The notes: generated by a model from the sequence alone, not told the origin. Counted from the first letter of the stretch, positions 47,112 to 58,894 are shown. The stretch: DNA of 64,000 nucleotides from Acanthosepion lycidas (GCA_963932145.1 OZ010588.1:103086495-103150494), one strand, 5' to 3'. Numbers and translations: made by a program.

Positions 47112-47464
47112 GTAAGTTGGTTGCCTTTGTTTTGGGCATGTATTTTCCAGGAATGGAAAATTTTCAAAGACATTAGTTTGGGGGGTGACTGGTTATCTTT
47201 TTCAGGATGATGCAAAATAAAATTTTGAATTGAAATTCTCTTGTATTTATTCAAAAAGTAACTATTTTCTTTTAAAAAAAAAAAAAATGCAAATATTTGT
47301 TTGCCATTAAGAATTTTATACCCACAAAAAAATTGGATTATTAACTAAGATTATTTTAACTACTTTCACTCTTTGGCAATGTTTACTATTTTAAAAAACA
47401 ATGTTTAGAATCTTAATAAAAAAACATGAAAGGTAATGTATTTATTTTCTTTGTTCTTAAGAAT

Positions 47465-49140
47465 TGTAGTGAAAACAAGAAACCCAAATAAACTTAGATA
47501 AGCTTTATTCCACTTTACATGTGGAAAAATCAACTGCTTATATCTACAGTCGACTGTTCCATTCTCAACAGGGGTAAAAGAGAGATCTCAATTACTTCTG
47601 AATATTACATTCTCCCCCACCAACCCTACTTATTCATAGGGAATAAAGTCCTCACATCGACCTGGCCTTCTGCAGTGACTTGTTGGCTCACCTTTGGCAT
47701 CCATCTCTAGACCGGATAACGTTTCAGGATTGTCTTCTCTGACTGGCTTCAGGTTAAAGGATCTTGCTTTGAAACACTGTCATTTTATTCAGCGTTGTGG
47801 CCACTTGATATCTGAAGATTGGGTATCGTACTCAGATATTAGGTGAAGCTAGAATCAGTTTGGGCCCTGTAGGAATATTCAGATTTATTTTATAGGGACT
47901 CTGGACTTGACGTATATGGTGGAAGATTACCTGAGGGAGTCAGACTGGTTCTGTGAACAGGGAATGTATCTCCGTCTAAAGTAGTTGTGCATTCAAAGAC
48001 ATTCCCTGCTGGGGCTAGATCACTTAAGGAGACAGTAGTTTGCCTTCCTTCTGAATTTCGAACCAATGCATACTGTGGGTTCGCTTTGATTAGTTCTACC
48101 TTGCTCACTAATGGTTCATGTTTACTGTGGCGAACATGGTTTTTTAGTAAAACTGTCTCAGGTTGTGCAAGCCATGATGGGAGTGAGGTACTTGCTGAAC
48201 CTTTTATGTGGAGTAGCATTTGCCGCTGTATATAATAGAGTACTTATAGCATATAAGGCTACTGGGAGGAGACTTTCCCACTCAGAGATTGGATTCTTGC
48301 AATTTGCGGCCGCCAACTGTACTGTCTTCCATATTATGCCGTTGTATCTTTCACACTGTCCATTGCCTTGGGGATTATAAGGAGTCATTCGACTTACAGC
48401 CACTCCTTGTTCTTGCAAAAATTGCTTGAGTTCACCTGACATAAAAGCAGATCCACGATCCAAGTGGATATATGTGAGCCCCTCCAAAAACAGAAATGGG
48501 AGCAGAGACCTTGAATTACTGTTGCAGCCGTTATGTCCAGACAGGGGATGATGAAAGGAAATCTTGAATACTCATCTATTATTGTGAGCATGTATTTATT
48601 TTCTGTTTTTGATGGTAATGGGCTCTTAAAATCCAGGTGAAGCCTTTCGAAAGGTTGTGTGGCCTTAATGAGTGTTGCTGGAGGTGGTTTGTAGAACCTT
48701 ATCTTGTTTTCCGTGTATATCTGACAAGAGTTCATAATTCTTTTTACGTCTTCAAGAGAATATGACAAGTTTCTGCTCCTGACTACATGGGTCATTCTCG
48801 TGATACCCAGGTGGCACAATTCCTTGTGTATGTTGTATGTCCTGAAGACCTTCTGAGCCAGTCACCAGGCCACATACTCTTGAAAGAACATCGACCGCAG
48901 CATTCTCCTTACCAGGGCGGTAGGTGACATCAAATGAGTAGCAAGAAAACTCCATTCTCCATTTCGTTATCATCTCGTTTTTAAATTTTACTCATCATTT
49001 TTGGATTAAACATAAGCAAGACCAACTTTTGGTCAGTTATCAGTTCAAAATGTCAACCATTCAGGTAGTGCCTCCATTTTCATAATGCCTTGACTATGGC
49101 ATACACCTATTTTTCTATCGCAAAGTGTCATTGCTCAGAC
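47465..49140 (-). mobile_element. Ty3/Gypsy LTR retrotransposon fossil, 3' part
   Basis: Minus-strand element in the BTB gene's second intron. Parts, 5' to 3': end of RNase H (about 49,140-48,880), integrase zinc-binding region and integrase core (about 48,820-48,160), integrase C-terminal region, a purine-rich tract (about 47,622-47,610), and a short 3' LTR at 47,609-47,465 that begins TGTA, ends TACA and contains AATAAA. The LTR length is ~145 bp. The 5' half (gag, protease, most of RT and the 5' LTR) is missing. It is broken, with several interruptions, and is an old copy. The strand is opposite to the host gene. Confidence 0.8.
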
Positions 49141-50602
49141 CATGAAAGTGTTATTGAATAAAAAAAAAAAAAAAAGCTACAGGATGCCTAGATTGTCTCA
49201 GCAAGGCAGCTATTGCACAGTCAGAGATATCAAGAAACAACCATATTTATTTTACTCTGGATGTTTGTATGAACAGTTTATCAAATACACCATTTTGACT
49301 TATTACTTTAATAACACTAATAGGAATAAACTAATAAATAAGAAAAGAATAAAAGTATAAAATTATCATTAAATATATGAGAATAATTTTTATTGTTGTT
49401 GCTAAAAATAAATATTTGAGAGATAAATAATAAAAGAAATTCACTACCAAACAATAGTAACAAAAAAACAAAACAACACTATGACTCAAAACGCTTTTCC
49501 TCCAAATTTGAAAACATGAAATATGTCCTTGTCCACCAAAAAAAGGTTATGTTACTACAATCAATAAGTAAAAGATAAAAGAATAATATTATCAGTAAAT
49601 GTTAAAAATGTTTGAATGATAGGGACAGAAATTGATGATACTGAACCAATAGTCAGAAATAAGCAAAACTAAAATTACAACTCAAAATGCATTTCATACA
49701 ATTTCAAAACTTATGTTCTCTTTCATAAAAAAAAGAAATATTACGCTTAAATATAAATAGATTTATTCATGCCAGTGTATAAGTAATTTAACAAATTCAA
49801 TGCATTAAATGTTTCTAATATAATAATCTCAACTGATAATAGACATTCTTAATAAAGTAAATAGACTTGTTAAAACACTTATTTTAAAAATAAAACAAAA
49901 ACAATCTATATACATTGAATTATCTTTAAAAAAGTAAACATATGTATTTTAATAATGAAATATTGTAAATGTATAATAATATAACAAAATTATAATATGA
50001 TAAACAATAGAAAAATATAAGAATAAATAGATAATTAAAATACGACCTCACTTTATTTGAGCAATGAAAAAAACATGTCCGTTAACTCTGACATCAGCAT
50101 CTAAAATATTCTAATCATTGCTTTTTAAAATGATAAATATTGCCAAAAAGTGAAGATAGTCAAAATAAAAGTGGTGTCATGAGAAAAACCATCCTTTTGA
50201 CAGTCCATTATTTTGCAGGCATGAAAATCCACATTTATCAAATTTTCATATTTTTGGCAGGCTTTTAATAAATGGAGTACACACAAAAAGAAAAAAAAAC
50301 AAACATTTTAAGTGTTTCTTATTAAAATGATGATTGAAAGATGAATGTTGAAGAAACTAATTTCAGATATGCGTCTTTATCTCTAAATAGGAAAAATATT
50401 ATCTAATTGAGAATTTTTTAATTTTAATAAACAAATCAAGAAATTTGATTTTTCTGTCAATTTTTGGTTAAAAAAAATTGAATGAAACCAACAACTTTTA
50501 TGCGTTATGTTTTTTGCTTATCATAAACAAAATTGAAAATAGAAGGAAAAGTTTAAAAAAGGATAAATAAACCTGGAAAATTAGTCACAACATGGAGCCT
50601 GT

Positions 50603-50607
<5 letters not shown>
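49141..50607. other. AT-rich intron DNA, nothing recognised
   Basis: Part of the BTB gene intron. No ORF, RNA gene or element boundary identified. Confidence 0.45.
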
Positions 50608-50639
<32 letters not shown>

Positions 50640-51010
50640 TATCACCCCATGCAATGCAGTAAAGCCACTAAAATACAGGTGGTTTCTGAGTAGGAAAGAA
50701 GAAAAAAAAGAAATTTTATTAAGGAGCAAAAACAATAGAAGAATAATCCAGAAGATAATAGATAACAATTGACATTGCATTTAAATTTTTGAAGATCAAA
50801 GTTGGCTGGAAAGTGTGGAGTTGGAAGAGAGTAACACAAGCTTGAAGTACAAGAAAAGAAACTGTTAGCACAGAATTTACGGTTACATCTAACCAATTCA
50901 ATTGTAAAATGATTAGACCTTGTGGCCAATTTAGTATTGTGCTTAAATATATAAAGTCTAGGTGTCATCGTGAAGAGATAATCCAAACAGTTACCCCAAA
51001 AGTATTTATA
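50608..51010 (-). mobile_element. LINE 3' fragment (jockey-like) with poly(A)
   Basis: The T run at 50,608-50,634 is the poly(A) tail of a minus-strand copy. Upstream it encodes TMTPRLYIFKHNTKLATRSNHF, NRKFCANSFF and CYSLPTPHFPANFDLQKFK, the RT tail of the family also seen at 30,636. It is 5'-truncated and lies in antisense within the BTB gene intron. Confidence 0.75.
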
Positions 51011-52115
51011 GAAAAGGCACAGAAGCTACATTATGGTATGGTGGTAAAGTGGTTAAAGCTGAGATGCTCCATAAAAACTTTTGATTATGAATAATTTGAA
51101 TGTTCTAATGTTCTTTTTTATAGAAAATGATTGCATAGGACAGAATTCTTAAATCTTCATAAAATTTATTTTGAGCATGAAAGTTAATTAATAAGAATGT
51201 TTCCATATTATTCAAGGCAATTTAACTGAAATGTTTCACTAAAGATAAAATTGTGATTTTCACAAAAATTACTGTAAAATTTAACAAATTTGTTTTTATA
51301 TGTATTCATTTTTAAAACTAATATTTTAACTTTATTTTTATAGCATTTTTATTATCTTACTAACAACTATTAATGGTAACAAAGTTAAAACAACATTTTG
51401 AAAAAACAGCAGTTGTTTTTCAGGAAGGTTCAGGAATAGTGGTAAAAAGTTCATCTCAAATATTTGTACTTTTCTCTTACTAATTACCACAAACTCTGCT
51501 CCCCTGAGACAATTCAGTAAAAATAAAATTTGATAAGTGAAGATGTTGTATTGTTTACTTTGTTTTATTGGGCAATATCTTTGTTTACAATAGAAAAGAC
51601 AATAACACTCATTAGTAAATATTAAAAGTTTTATATCAGTTGACAATAAATGGCATTTGTTTCTGCAGACAAGAATTTTAGGCTCTATTGTCAGATGTGA
51701 ACAAATTTATCTTTTCATATTCCTTAATCTTTCTTCACATTTTTAGTCAAACTTTAATTTCACTATTTTCCTTTATTATGGTTTTTTTTTTTTGTTTTTT
51801 TTTTTGTTTTTTACTTTTCCTTTCTTTTACCTTTCTTTGCAATAAAAAACAAAAAAGAAAATATGAAGAAAAAAAATACTAATGAAAAATTAATAATACT
51901 TGACAAAGCCTCGTCTAATAAAAAGGCAAGATAATATTACTACTACTACTAGCGTATTTAAATTCAAACATCTAAAAGATGAAAGAAACCCTAATCAAAA
52001 ATTAATACTTGACAATGTTTCATCTAAATTGAAAATAATATTAATTAGCAATAATGTTGTTTGATTTTAAAGTCTTACTCCAAGAAATATCTCTCACTTT
52101 TTATTCTATTTTCAG
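51011..52115. other. Intron DNA with ACT-bearing dispersed repeat
   Basis: About 51,885-52,050 (cttgacaaagcctcgtctaataaaaaggcaagat, then ACT repeat, then aaacatctaaaagatgaaag) matches about 59,640-59,757 and 59,838-60,005. The rest is AT-rich without features. Confidence 0.5.
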
Positions 52116-53150
52116 GTTCATAAACTTGTTCTTTCTGCTGTGTGCCCTAAATTGCTTTCTGTGTTCGACATGGATATATTGTCTAATGAGTTTCTGCAAG
52201 TGAATTTCCCAGTGGAAGTCAGCACAGATGCACTGAATGCATTTGCTGAATACATGTACAAAGGCATTTTAGATTTAGACTGTGACATTTTGGAACAACT
52301 AAAGATTATTGCCAGGAGACTGGATATGAAAGAATTTGAACAATTGTGTGATAGCCATCTTCCAAACCACATGCACCAACCTACTTTGGCTGCTGCTGCT
52401 TCCTTCTCTAACATTCCCTTGATTCAAACGACCATGCCAATCAATCCTATGACTTCATTTGGATCCGCTGCTTCAACTTCCATGCAATCTGTTCCGTCTA
52501 TCTCCACTCAGGTTATTAATATCAAACAAGAAATCTCCGAAGCTGAACTCGCCCAAGTCAAGAAAGATACAGCTGCAATATATGACCAGGAATTAGTGGT
52601 GTCATCACTGGCTCCACACAAATCTGGAAATACTGGCAGCTCTGTTACTAGGCCTAGAATAAAGACGGAACCGATTGGACCAGAAGATGAAAAATATGGC
52701 CACTTGGGCAGTAGCAGCAGTACCCAAGCTCTCACATTGACTACTTCATCTTCCTTATCCTCATCAGTTGCCCCAGCATCCTCCACATCTATAGCATCAT
52801 CTACAGAATTTGCCACTCCTTTCTTAGAAACAAAAGATGTAAAATCTACCAAATTAAAAGCCATTCACTCTTATGACGTTCCTGTTGTGTCAGACTTGTC
52901 ACCTGTTTCATGTATTGTTCAAACGATGTGTTGCCAATCAAGTTCTGTGAATAAAGACACTTTCAAACCATTAAATCAACCATCAGACACTCTACCTTCT
53001 GTTGTTCCCTCAAAGACAACAAGTACCAATGGAGCAGCAGTTTATCCAGTCAGACTTTTTACTGCAAGGGGTGACAACCTACCACTGTTAACAACACACA
53101 TATCAGAGGCCATGACAGTTAACCAGTTTATACCAAGTGAAAAAACCTGA
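52116..53150 (+). CDS. BTB-domain gene, terminal exon (rest of BTB plus disordered tail)
   Basis: Acceptor ttctattttcag at 52,104-52,115, phase 0; stop TGA at 53,148-53,150. Residues 1-85 of the exon complete the BTB/POZ domain: VHKLVLSAVCPKLLSVF, FPVEVSTDALNAFAEYMYKG, LEQLKIIARRLDM. BTB domains dimerise and recruit co-repressors or cullin-3. The remaining ~260 residues are Ser/Thr-rich and probably disordered. They hold two textbook SUMO-acceptor motifs, IKQE (52,521-52,532) and IKTE (52,659-52,670), the second followed by PIGPEDE. No zinc finger, Kelch or pipsqueak domain follows, so partners or other isoforms would have to supply DNA binding. Likely a nuclear transcriptional regulator; no specific orthologue is recognised. 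Confidence 0.85.
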   Translation, partial: VHKLVLSAVCPKLLSVFDMDILSNEFLQVNFPVEVSTDALNAFAEYMYKGILDLDCDILEQLKIIARRLDMKEFEQLCDSHLPNHMHQPTLAAAASFSNIPLIQTTMPINPMTSFGSAASTSMQSVPSISTQVINIKQEISEAELAQVKKDTAAIYDQELVVSSLAPHKSGNTGSSVTRPRIKTEPIGPEDEKYGHLGSSSSTQALTLTTSSSLSSSVAPASSTSIASSTEFATPFLETKDVKSTKLKAIHSYDVPVVSDLSPVSCIVQTMCCQSSSVNKDTFKPLNQPSDTLPSVVPSKTTSTNGAAVYPVRLFTARGDNLPLLTTHISEAMTVNQFIPSEKT

Positions 53151-53382
53151 TTTCATGACTTTTGCTTACCAAATTGTATTTTTATAAAATTATAGGATTC
53201 AAATTGTCCAAGAGTGTTTTTTATTATTTTTTTATTTTTTATTTTTATTTTTATTTTGATTCTCTTAAAGACATAAAGAATAATGAAAAGAATAATAATG
53301 TTGTCCCACATTGTCTTTAGGATGAGACACAGAAAAAATGTTATATTTCAATTTCTTTTCTGCTTAAAGAATCTCATACTTT

Positions 53383-53800
53383 CTTCCTGCTTTTAGTAAC
53401 CTCTCCCCATTTGTACTCCCTTCCTGCTTTTAGTAACCTCTCCCCATTTGTACTCCCTTCCTGCTTTTAGTAACCTTTGCCCATTTGTACTCCCTTCCTG
53501 CTTTTAGTAACCTTTGCCCATTTGTACTCCCTTCCTGCTTTTAGTAACCTCTGCCCATTTGTACTCCCTTCCTGCTTTTTTGTAACCCCGCTCCCCTTTT
53601 GTACTTTCTTCCTGCTTTTTTGCAATCCCCTTTTGTACTTCCTTCCTGCTTTTTGTAACCCCCCTCCACATTTGTACTTTCTTCCTGCTTTTTTATAACC
53701 CCTCCTCTTTTGTAACCCTTCTCTTTTTGTACTCTCTTCCCTTCCTGTTTTTTATACCCCTTCCACTTTCTTCCTGCTTTTTGTAACCTCTCTCCATTTG
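53383..53800 (+). repeat. 38-bp tandem repeat in the BTB gene 3' UTR
   Basis: About ten degenerating units of cttcctgcttttagtaacc + tctccccatttgtactcc. The first ones are nearly identical; later ones shorten and become T/C-rich. Each intact unit carries a splice-acceptor-like gcttttag. Confidence 0.8.
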
Positions 53801-54076
53801 TATTCTCTCTACATTTTTGTGCTTACTTTCTTCTCTCTCTTTATGTACTTTCTTCTCTCTCTTTATGTTCTCTCTCTTTATGTACTTTTTCCATTCTTTT
53901 TATGCCACTAAAACATGCTGATTTTTCCCCTTTTCTCAGCTGTGACAAAGAACTAACCATATTTCTCCACATGAAGATATTATTTGTCCCCAAAACAAAT
54001 GTTCAAAGTCCACACTTATGTCCAACAGGCAAAGGCCTACTTTTGTTTATTTTACTTAATTTTATCATTTTTATTT

Positions 54077-54112
<36 letters not shown>

Positions 54113-54392
54113 CATTTCAAATCAAGTTCAAATCAGGATCAATGGTCCCTGTGGCACTTTGTCCAGGTATTTGACTACAGCAGTCCATTTTCAATTATTC
54201 CTCATACCACAAGGACCCATATCTAGTTACAGGGGTGTTGTAGTCAAAATTACCTGGTCCTTCTAGCTTTTACCACTGGTGTCGGAGCCTCTTCTCTGAT
54301 ACTACCCAACAAGTGTTTATTAGCTTATGGAAAAAGGGTCGGAAGCCTTACAATCATTAGAAATATCCGCTGCGTGTTATATTATTTTTGGC

Positions 54393-54398
54393 AATAAA
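54393..54398 (+). terminator. Candidate polyadenylation signal (AATAAA)
   Basis: AATAAA about 1.2 kb after the BTB gene stop codon. A plausible end of its 3' UTR, but an AT-rich genome has many such hexamers, so the assignment is weak. Confidence 0.25.
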
Positions 54399-54553
54399 TT
54401 CAAGTTTATCTCTATTTGATAAATATGTGAAATACATCGGTTTGATGCTTTCACACACTGTCAGTGATGTTTTTAGCCAACAATCGTTAAGGTTTTCAAG
54501 GCCCATCAGGTAAAGTGAGATTCATTACTACAATGTCTGATATGAAAGTAAAT

Positions 54554-54554
<1 letters not shown>

Positions 54555-54580
<26 letters not shown>
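54555..54580. repeat. GT dinucleotide microsatellite
   Basis: About 13 gt units followed by an atataaacacacaca stretch. Confidence 0.9.
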
Positions 54581-54585
<5 letters not shown>

Positions 54586-54697
54586 AACACACACATACAT
54601 GAAGCAAGAAGTTAAAAATCTAGTAATATTTCTAGTTGTCAAGTACTTTTTTTTTTTTTTTTTTTTTCAAATTGAGAAGCATTTGTATGTATGTGAT

Positions 54698-55055
54698 AGG
54701 ATAAGAGATAAATAGGAAATGTTTATAAATGAAACATTTCACTTTTATAAATATTTATAAGTGTTTCATGTTTGTACCTTATCCTAAGAAATTGTGTCTT
54801 TTTAGCTGAGGATTGTTAAATGTTTCAAGTTTTACAACTGCTTCTCTAAGAAAAATTCATACACACGCGCACACACACACAAATTGGGATCAAATATAAG
54901 TCAAATATGGATCGGAATCCAACAGAATGATAGGATAAGAAACAAATAGAACATGCTTATAAATATAATATGTTTATTATTTATAAGCATTTATAGATTT
55001 ATAACCGTTTCCTATTTGTTCTTTATCATTCCCTGGATTTCTGATCCATTTTTGA
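54698..55055. repeat. Two neighbouring hairpins of one foldback family
   Basis: Hairpin 1 (about 54,698-54,790) and hairpin 2 (arms about 54,901-54,970 and 54,980-55,055) both use arms of the form gataggataaga..aaatag..a, then ttataaat. They look like two copies of a palindromic element. Confidence 0.6.
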
Positions 55056-55346
55056 TGTATACACAAAATTTAAATTAACACCTATTCTATAGTTAATAGA
55101 CTCTCACACCTAATGTAAGTAGGAGTAGTAAGAGAAACGAGGGTCAGTCGATGTCAGATGACAGTAGTCAGTGACCACAACAAGATTACTCTGCGTAATA
55201 CCTATTATATCAAGTTCCTAACATTTTGTACGTCGAACTATTTAGGACCAATTTAGTACAAATACAAGCCTCCACTGCGAAATAACTCCACAGCACATAT
55301 TTTGTGTAATTTTGGTAAATATATCTCAAAATACTAAAGAGTAAAT

Positions 55347-55862
55347 TTATTCAATAAAATCACCATTGGCTTCAACCACTGCCTCCAGACAACTTTGGAA
55401 TCTCCTGCAACTCTTCTGCACAGTCTCCTTGTTTAAATTGGTGAATGCTGTCATAATCATTGTGTTCAGTTCATCTTTGGGGTTACAAGAAGTTTTGTTG
55501 GTCTCTCGCTCAACTGCACACCACACACAGTAATCAATGGGGTTGCAATCAGGGGAGTTAGGTGACCAAATGTAAGGGGTGATGACAGCCATGACTGGGT
55601 TCTCCTGCTTATGTGGCATTGTCCAGAGTCCTGTTACCAGACATAGTGTCTTCCAGCAGCAACCCTCTTGACTCAGGGTAGCACTTGGTGTAGGCCTCAG
55701 TGTTGAATCTGAGGCCCTCACCAACAAATTCATGAATTCTTTTCTTAACAGAATGATCAGAGTGAGTTTTCTGATCTGTCATATCGTCATAATCACCATT
55801 AGACTTAGCCAACTCTTTCTGAATCTTCTGCACTGTTCTCAGATTGACACCAAAACACTGAA
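55347..55862 (-). mobile_element. Mariner-like transposon remnant, internally deleted
   Basis: The minus strand carries an N-terminal piece (NLRTVQKIQKELAKSNGDY, HSDHSVKKRIHEFVGE), then jumps to GLRFNTEAYTKC, skipping roughly 150 residues with the first catalytic Asp. It then reaches the C-terminus SPNSPDCNPIDYCVW (third catalytic Asp in IDY), VERETNKT and LEAVVEANGDFIE, with the stop at 55,347. The piece order is that of mariner transposases. Frameshifts separate the blocks, so it is inactive. Terminal repeats were not recognised. Confidence 0.8.
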
Positions 55863-55884
55863 TAAATGTTCTTTCTTTCTTTCT

Positions 55885-56455
55885 TTTTTTTTTTTTTTTT
55901 TTTTTAATGATTTCACAAGTAAGGCAATAAAGCCACTAAGTTCCAAGGAATTTTTGAGTGTGAAAGAATACATAAAAGAAAAACATTATTAAGGAGGAAG
56001 AACAATAAAAACTAGAATTACGAAGAAAGAAGATAACAATTGACACTGCATTTAATTTTTTAAGAAGAATCTCTAAATATATAGCAAGAGCACCAGATCA
56101 TATGTGACAGCAATACTCTAAGCATGGACGAATGGTAGATTTATAAATATGTAAGATATGGAGTGAAAAATTGTTCAGAACAACACAGTGAACCAACTTT
56201 CCTAGCAATTCAAATCTTTCCACCTCATGTCAGCAGAAAATATTAGTCTGAAAAGACACAATGAATCTCTCTTCTGGAGGTTAGCATCAGCCATGCTGAT
56301 GGAAGGCAGAAAGGGATCTCTCAGATGATTAATAGATAGCAGTTTCATTTTGGAGGTGTTAAAATTAACAAGCCATTCCTTACCCCAATTAAAAGCAGAT
56401 TGTTTTTTTTTTAGGTCAGCTGTAAATTTGACATTATCAATTTACTAAAGAACAA
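55885..56455 (-). mobile_element. LINE fragment (jockey-like), internally deleted
   Basis: T run (poly(A) of the minus strand) at about 55,887-55,905, then the conserved 3' segment. Past about 56,060 come RT pieces on the minus strand: FTADLKKKQSAFNWGKEWLVNF.TSKMKLLSINHLRDP (about 56,430-56,320) and LQKRDSLCLF. The RT tail found at 30,636 is missing in between, indicating an internal deletion. Confidence 0.7.
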
Positions 56456-56862
56456 ATGGATATATTTATGTGTTTTATTTTAAGAAAATATTTTGAACAA
56501 GCAATAGCAATTGTTTGGAAAAATGTGGATTTCTTATTTTAATTTTTTTACAAAAATTTTTTGTCATTAAAGAAACAGATATATACATTTTTAATTAAAG
56601 AGAAAATGGCTTTATACATATTTTAATCAAGGAATAGTTTTTTTGTTAATATTGTTGCATATTTTTATACCTTTAAAATATGTAATTTTTTTCTTTAATT
56701 AAAAATTTACATATCTGTTCTTTAATTAAAAAGAACCTGTTTGAAAAAAAAAGAAAACTTTGAGATTTTACATTATATTGATATTATAAACAGCCTTCCA
56801 TCTAAATCAATAAAAACATCAATAATTTTTTATTCTAAGTGGTTCAGAACATTTTTTTATTA

Positions 56863-57334
56863 TTTTTGGCCATGCCCCACATAAGCATCTCTAAAATCCT
56901 AATGCCCCCTCCCTCTCTTGTGATATATAATTCTTATTCAAAAAGTGAATGCCTCCATTGATGGGGAGGAAGCCTAAAATGCCATTAACTTGGTCTAAAC
57001 TAGCTTCCAAAAGAACATGGCATCCATGAAAGAGAAAAATAAATGGACACATGAAATACTAAGGAAGAAATGACTAAGAAATTGGTAAAAAAAATAAGAT
57101 AAATACATATATATAATTGAAACGCCATAAATCAACTTTCTGGGCCATTGCTTCTCAACCTTTTTTTGGCCATGCCCCACCTAAGCATCTCTAAAATCCT
57201 GATGCCCCCTCCCTCTCTTGTGATATATAATTATTATTCAAAAAGTGAATGCCTCCATTGACGGAGAGGAAGCCTAAAATGCCATTAACTTGGTCTAAAC
57301 AAGTTTCGAAAGGATGTGTCATCCATGAAAGAGT
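56863..57334. repeat. Duplicated hAT-like non-autonomous fragment
   Basis: Two direct copies (about 56,863-57,034 and 57,145-57,334) share tttttggccatgccccac, ctctaaaatcctaatgcccc, aaaagtgaatgcctccattg and catccatgaaagag. The second begins cattgcttctcaacctttt, similar to hAT terminal repeats (cagtg.ttctcaacc). Confidence 0.55.
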
Positions 57335-57774
57335 GTAGGATATAAAATCCTATATTTTACAACCAATATGTGATGCTCAAATACGTAAGAAATGCCCACA
57401 ATAGGATCCGAATCATTAAAACAAAAACTTTTGTACAAATTAGAAAAGAAATAGGATCCAAAATTAAATAAGTAGTTTCTGGAATTACATTGGCCAGTAC
57501 ACATGTACATACACACACATATTTTTATGTATACATACTGTATATGCACCATATGTATTAACTCGCACACACAGACACACATTCATACTCATTAGAAAGT
57601 AATTCAGTTAATAACTCATTCTTGAATTGCTTCCCTTAAAAATCAAATTGCGTGATGTTGGGAAACAGTTTTAACAAATGCCGTGGCCTAAGGAACGTCT
57701 ACAGAAGGCTAATCTACCAAATGTGATAAATTCCAAGCTTTTTTTGAATTTTTGATTGATTTTTTTTTTTTAGT
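57335..57774. other. Intergenic, nothing recognised
   Basis: Only CA/TA-rich simple sequence around 57,495-57,590. Confidence 0.4.
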
Positions 57775-57972
57775 TTGAGGATTTTTTTATGTTTTATCAA
57801 CTCTTTGTGGGCTGTTTAAAGTTGAAACATATTTCAAATTGTACAAGGTTGCTAACAGTACCTTACTATTTCACAGTCATCCCCTATCAAAATACTAAAC
57901 AGGCTTGATGCTGCTTAACTTTGTTGATCAAATGGGAACCAGTATTTTCAGCATGATTTAATTGTCTCTGAG
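57775..57972 (-). mobile_element. 5S-headed SINE, internally deleted copy
   Basis: The tail (ttttatcaactctttgtgggc) and a 5S-like part (aacaggcttgatgctgcttaac) are present, but the tRNA-like middle is missing. Same orientation as all other copies. Confidence 0.6.
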
Positions 57973-58417
57973 CTACTAAACATTACACTACTAGCACATC
58001 AAGGCTTGCCTATAACTGAGTAAGTAAATAAAGAAGTAATAATGATATATATTATATTACAAACTAAGGCAAATTAATATATGTTTACAAAATGAGATAA
58101 ATATGAAAGTAGCATTAACTTAATTTCTAATTGTTTCCTACAAGTATGACAAGTTAGTTTATAGGATAGGTCTAGTAGTAAAAATTATTAGTTCAGGAAA
58201 TCTGTCAGGTACAAGTTACTTTATTGGGTTGCACTTGAAGCTAGAACAAATACCAAAGATACTTACCTATTACTAGGTAAACAAAGTACTCCAAGAATTT
58301 GTACCGAGGAAACTTAGGACATGTAGCCCCAAAAGATGAGTTGACTCGTACAATATTTCTAAGAAAGTTTCTGTGGAAATTATAGAACAGGACAGCAAAG
58401 GTTTTGGGGTGTTTTTT
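57973..58417. other. Intergenic, nothing recognised
   Basis: No ORF or repeat identified. Confidence 0.4.
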
Positions 58418-58634
58418 GTACTATTTAAATACATTGGTCCACTTGTAAAAAAAAAAAAAAAATAAAATTGTGTGGGGGGAATATTTAGACCTTTCTTAGG
58501 CTACTTGTAATAAAAAAATATGGATGTTTTTATTGATTTTGATGGAGGGTTCTGGTTATAAGTATAAAATGTCTCCCTAAAATTTTCCCTATATTTTTTT
58601 TTTATATAAGTGGACCAGTGTATTTAAATAGTAC
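58418..58634. mobile_element. 217-bp MITE with 30-bp inverted ends
   Basis: Arms 58,418-58,447 and 58,605-58,634 match inverted at 28 of 30 positions. Within them, TA followed by cactggtccactt could be the true end of a Tc1/mariner-type element with TA targets. Non-coding interior. Confidence 0.75.
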
Positions 58635-58894
58635 TACAAAAGTTCATATAAATTCTCCTGAGATGATTCATCCTTGTGGTACGAATTTTACTCATACATT
58701 TTGCCCTACTTTTAAAGGACAACCAGTCTCCCCTTTATATTCACTTCTATTTGTGAGATACCTGACCAGAGTTGAGATTCTATTAGATATGAACATGACC
58801 AAGAACTGTGTATACAACATCTAATGTAGATAAAAACAGAGAATATAAAGGCAACACCTATCAGCATAATAGAAAGTGTTTAAGAAACTATTTC

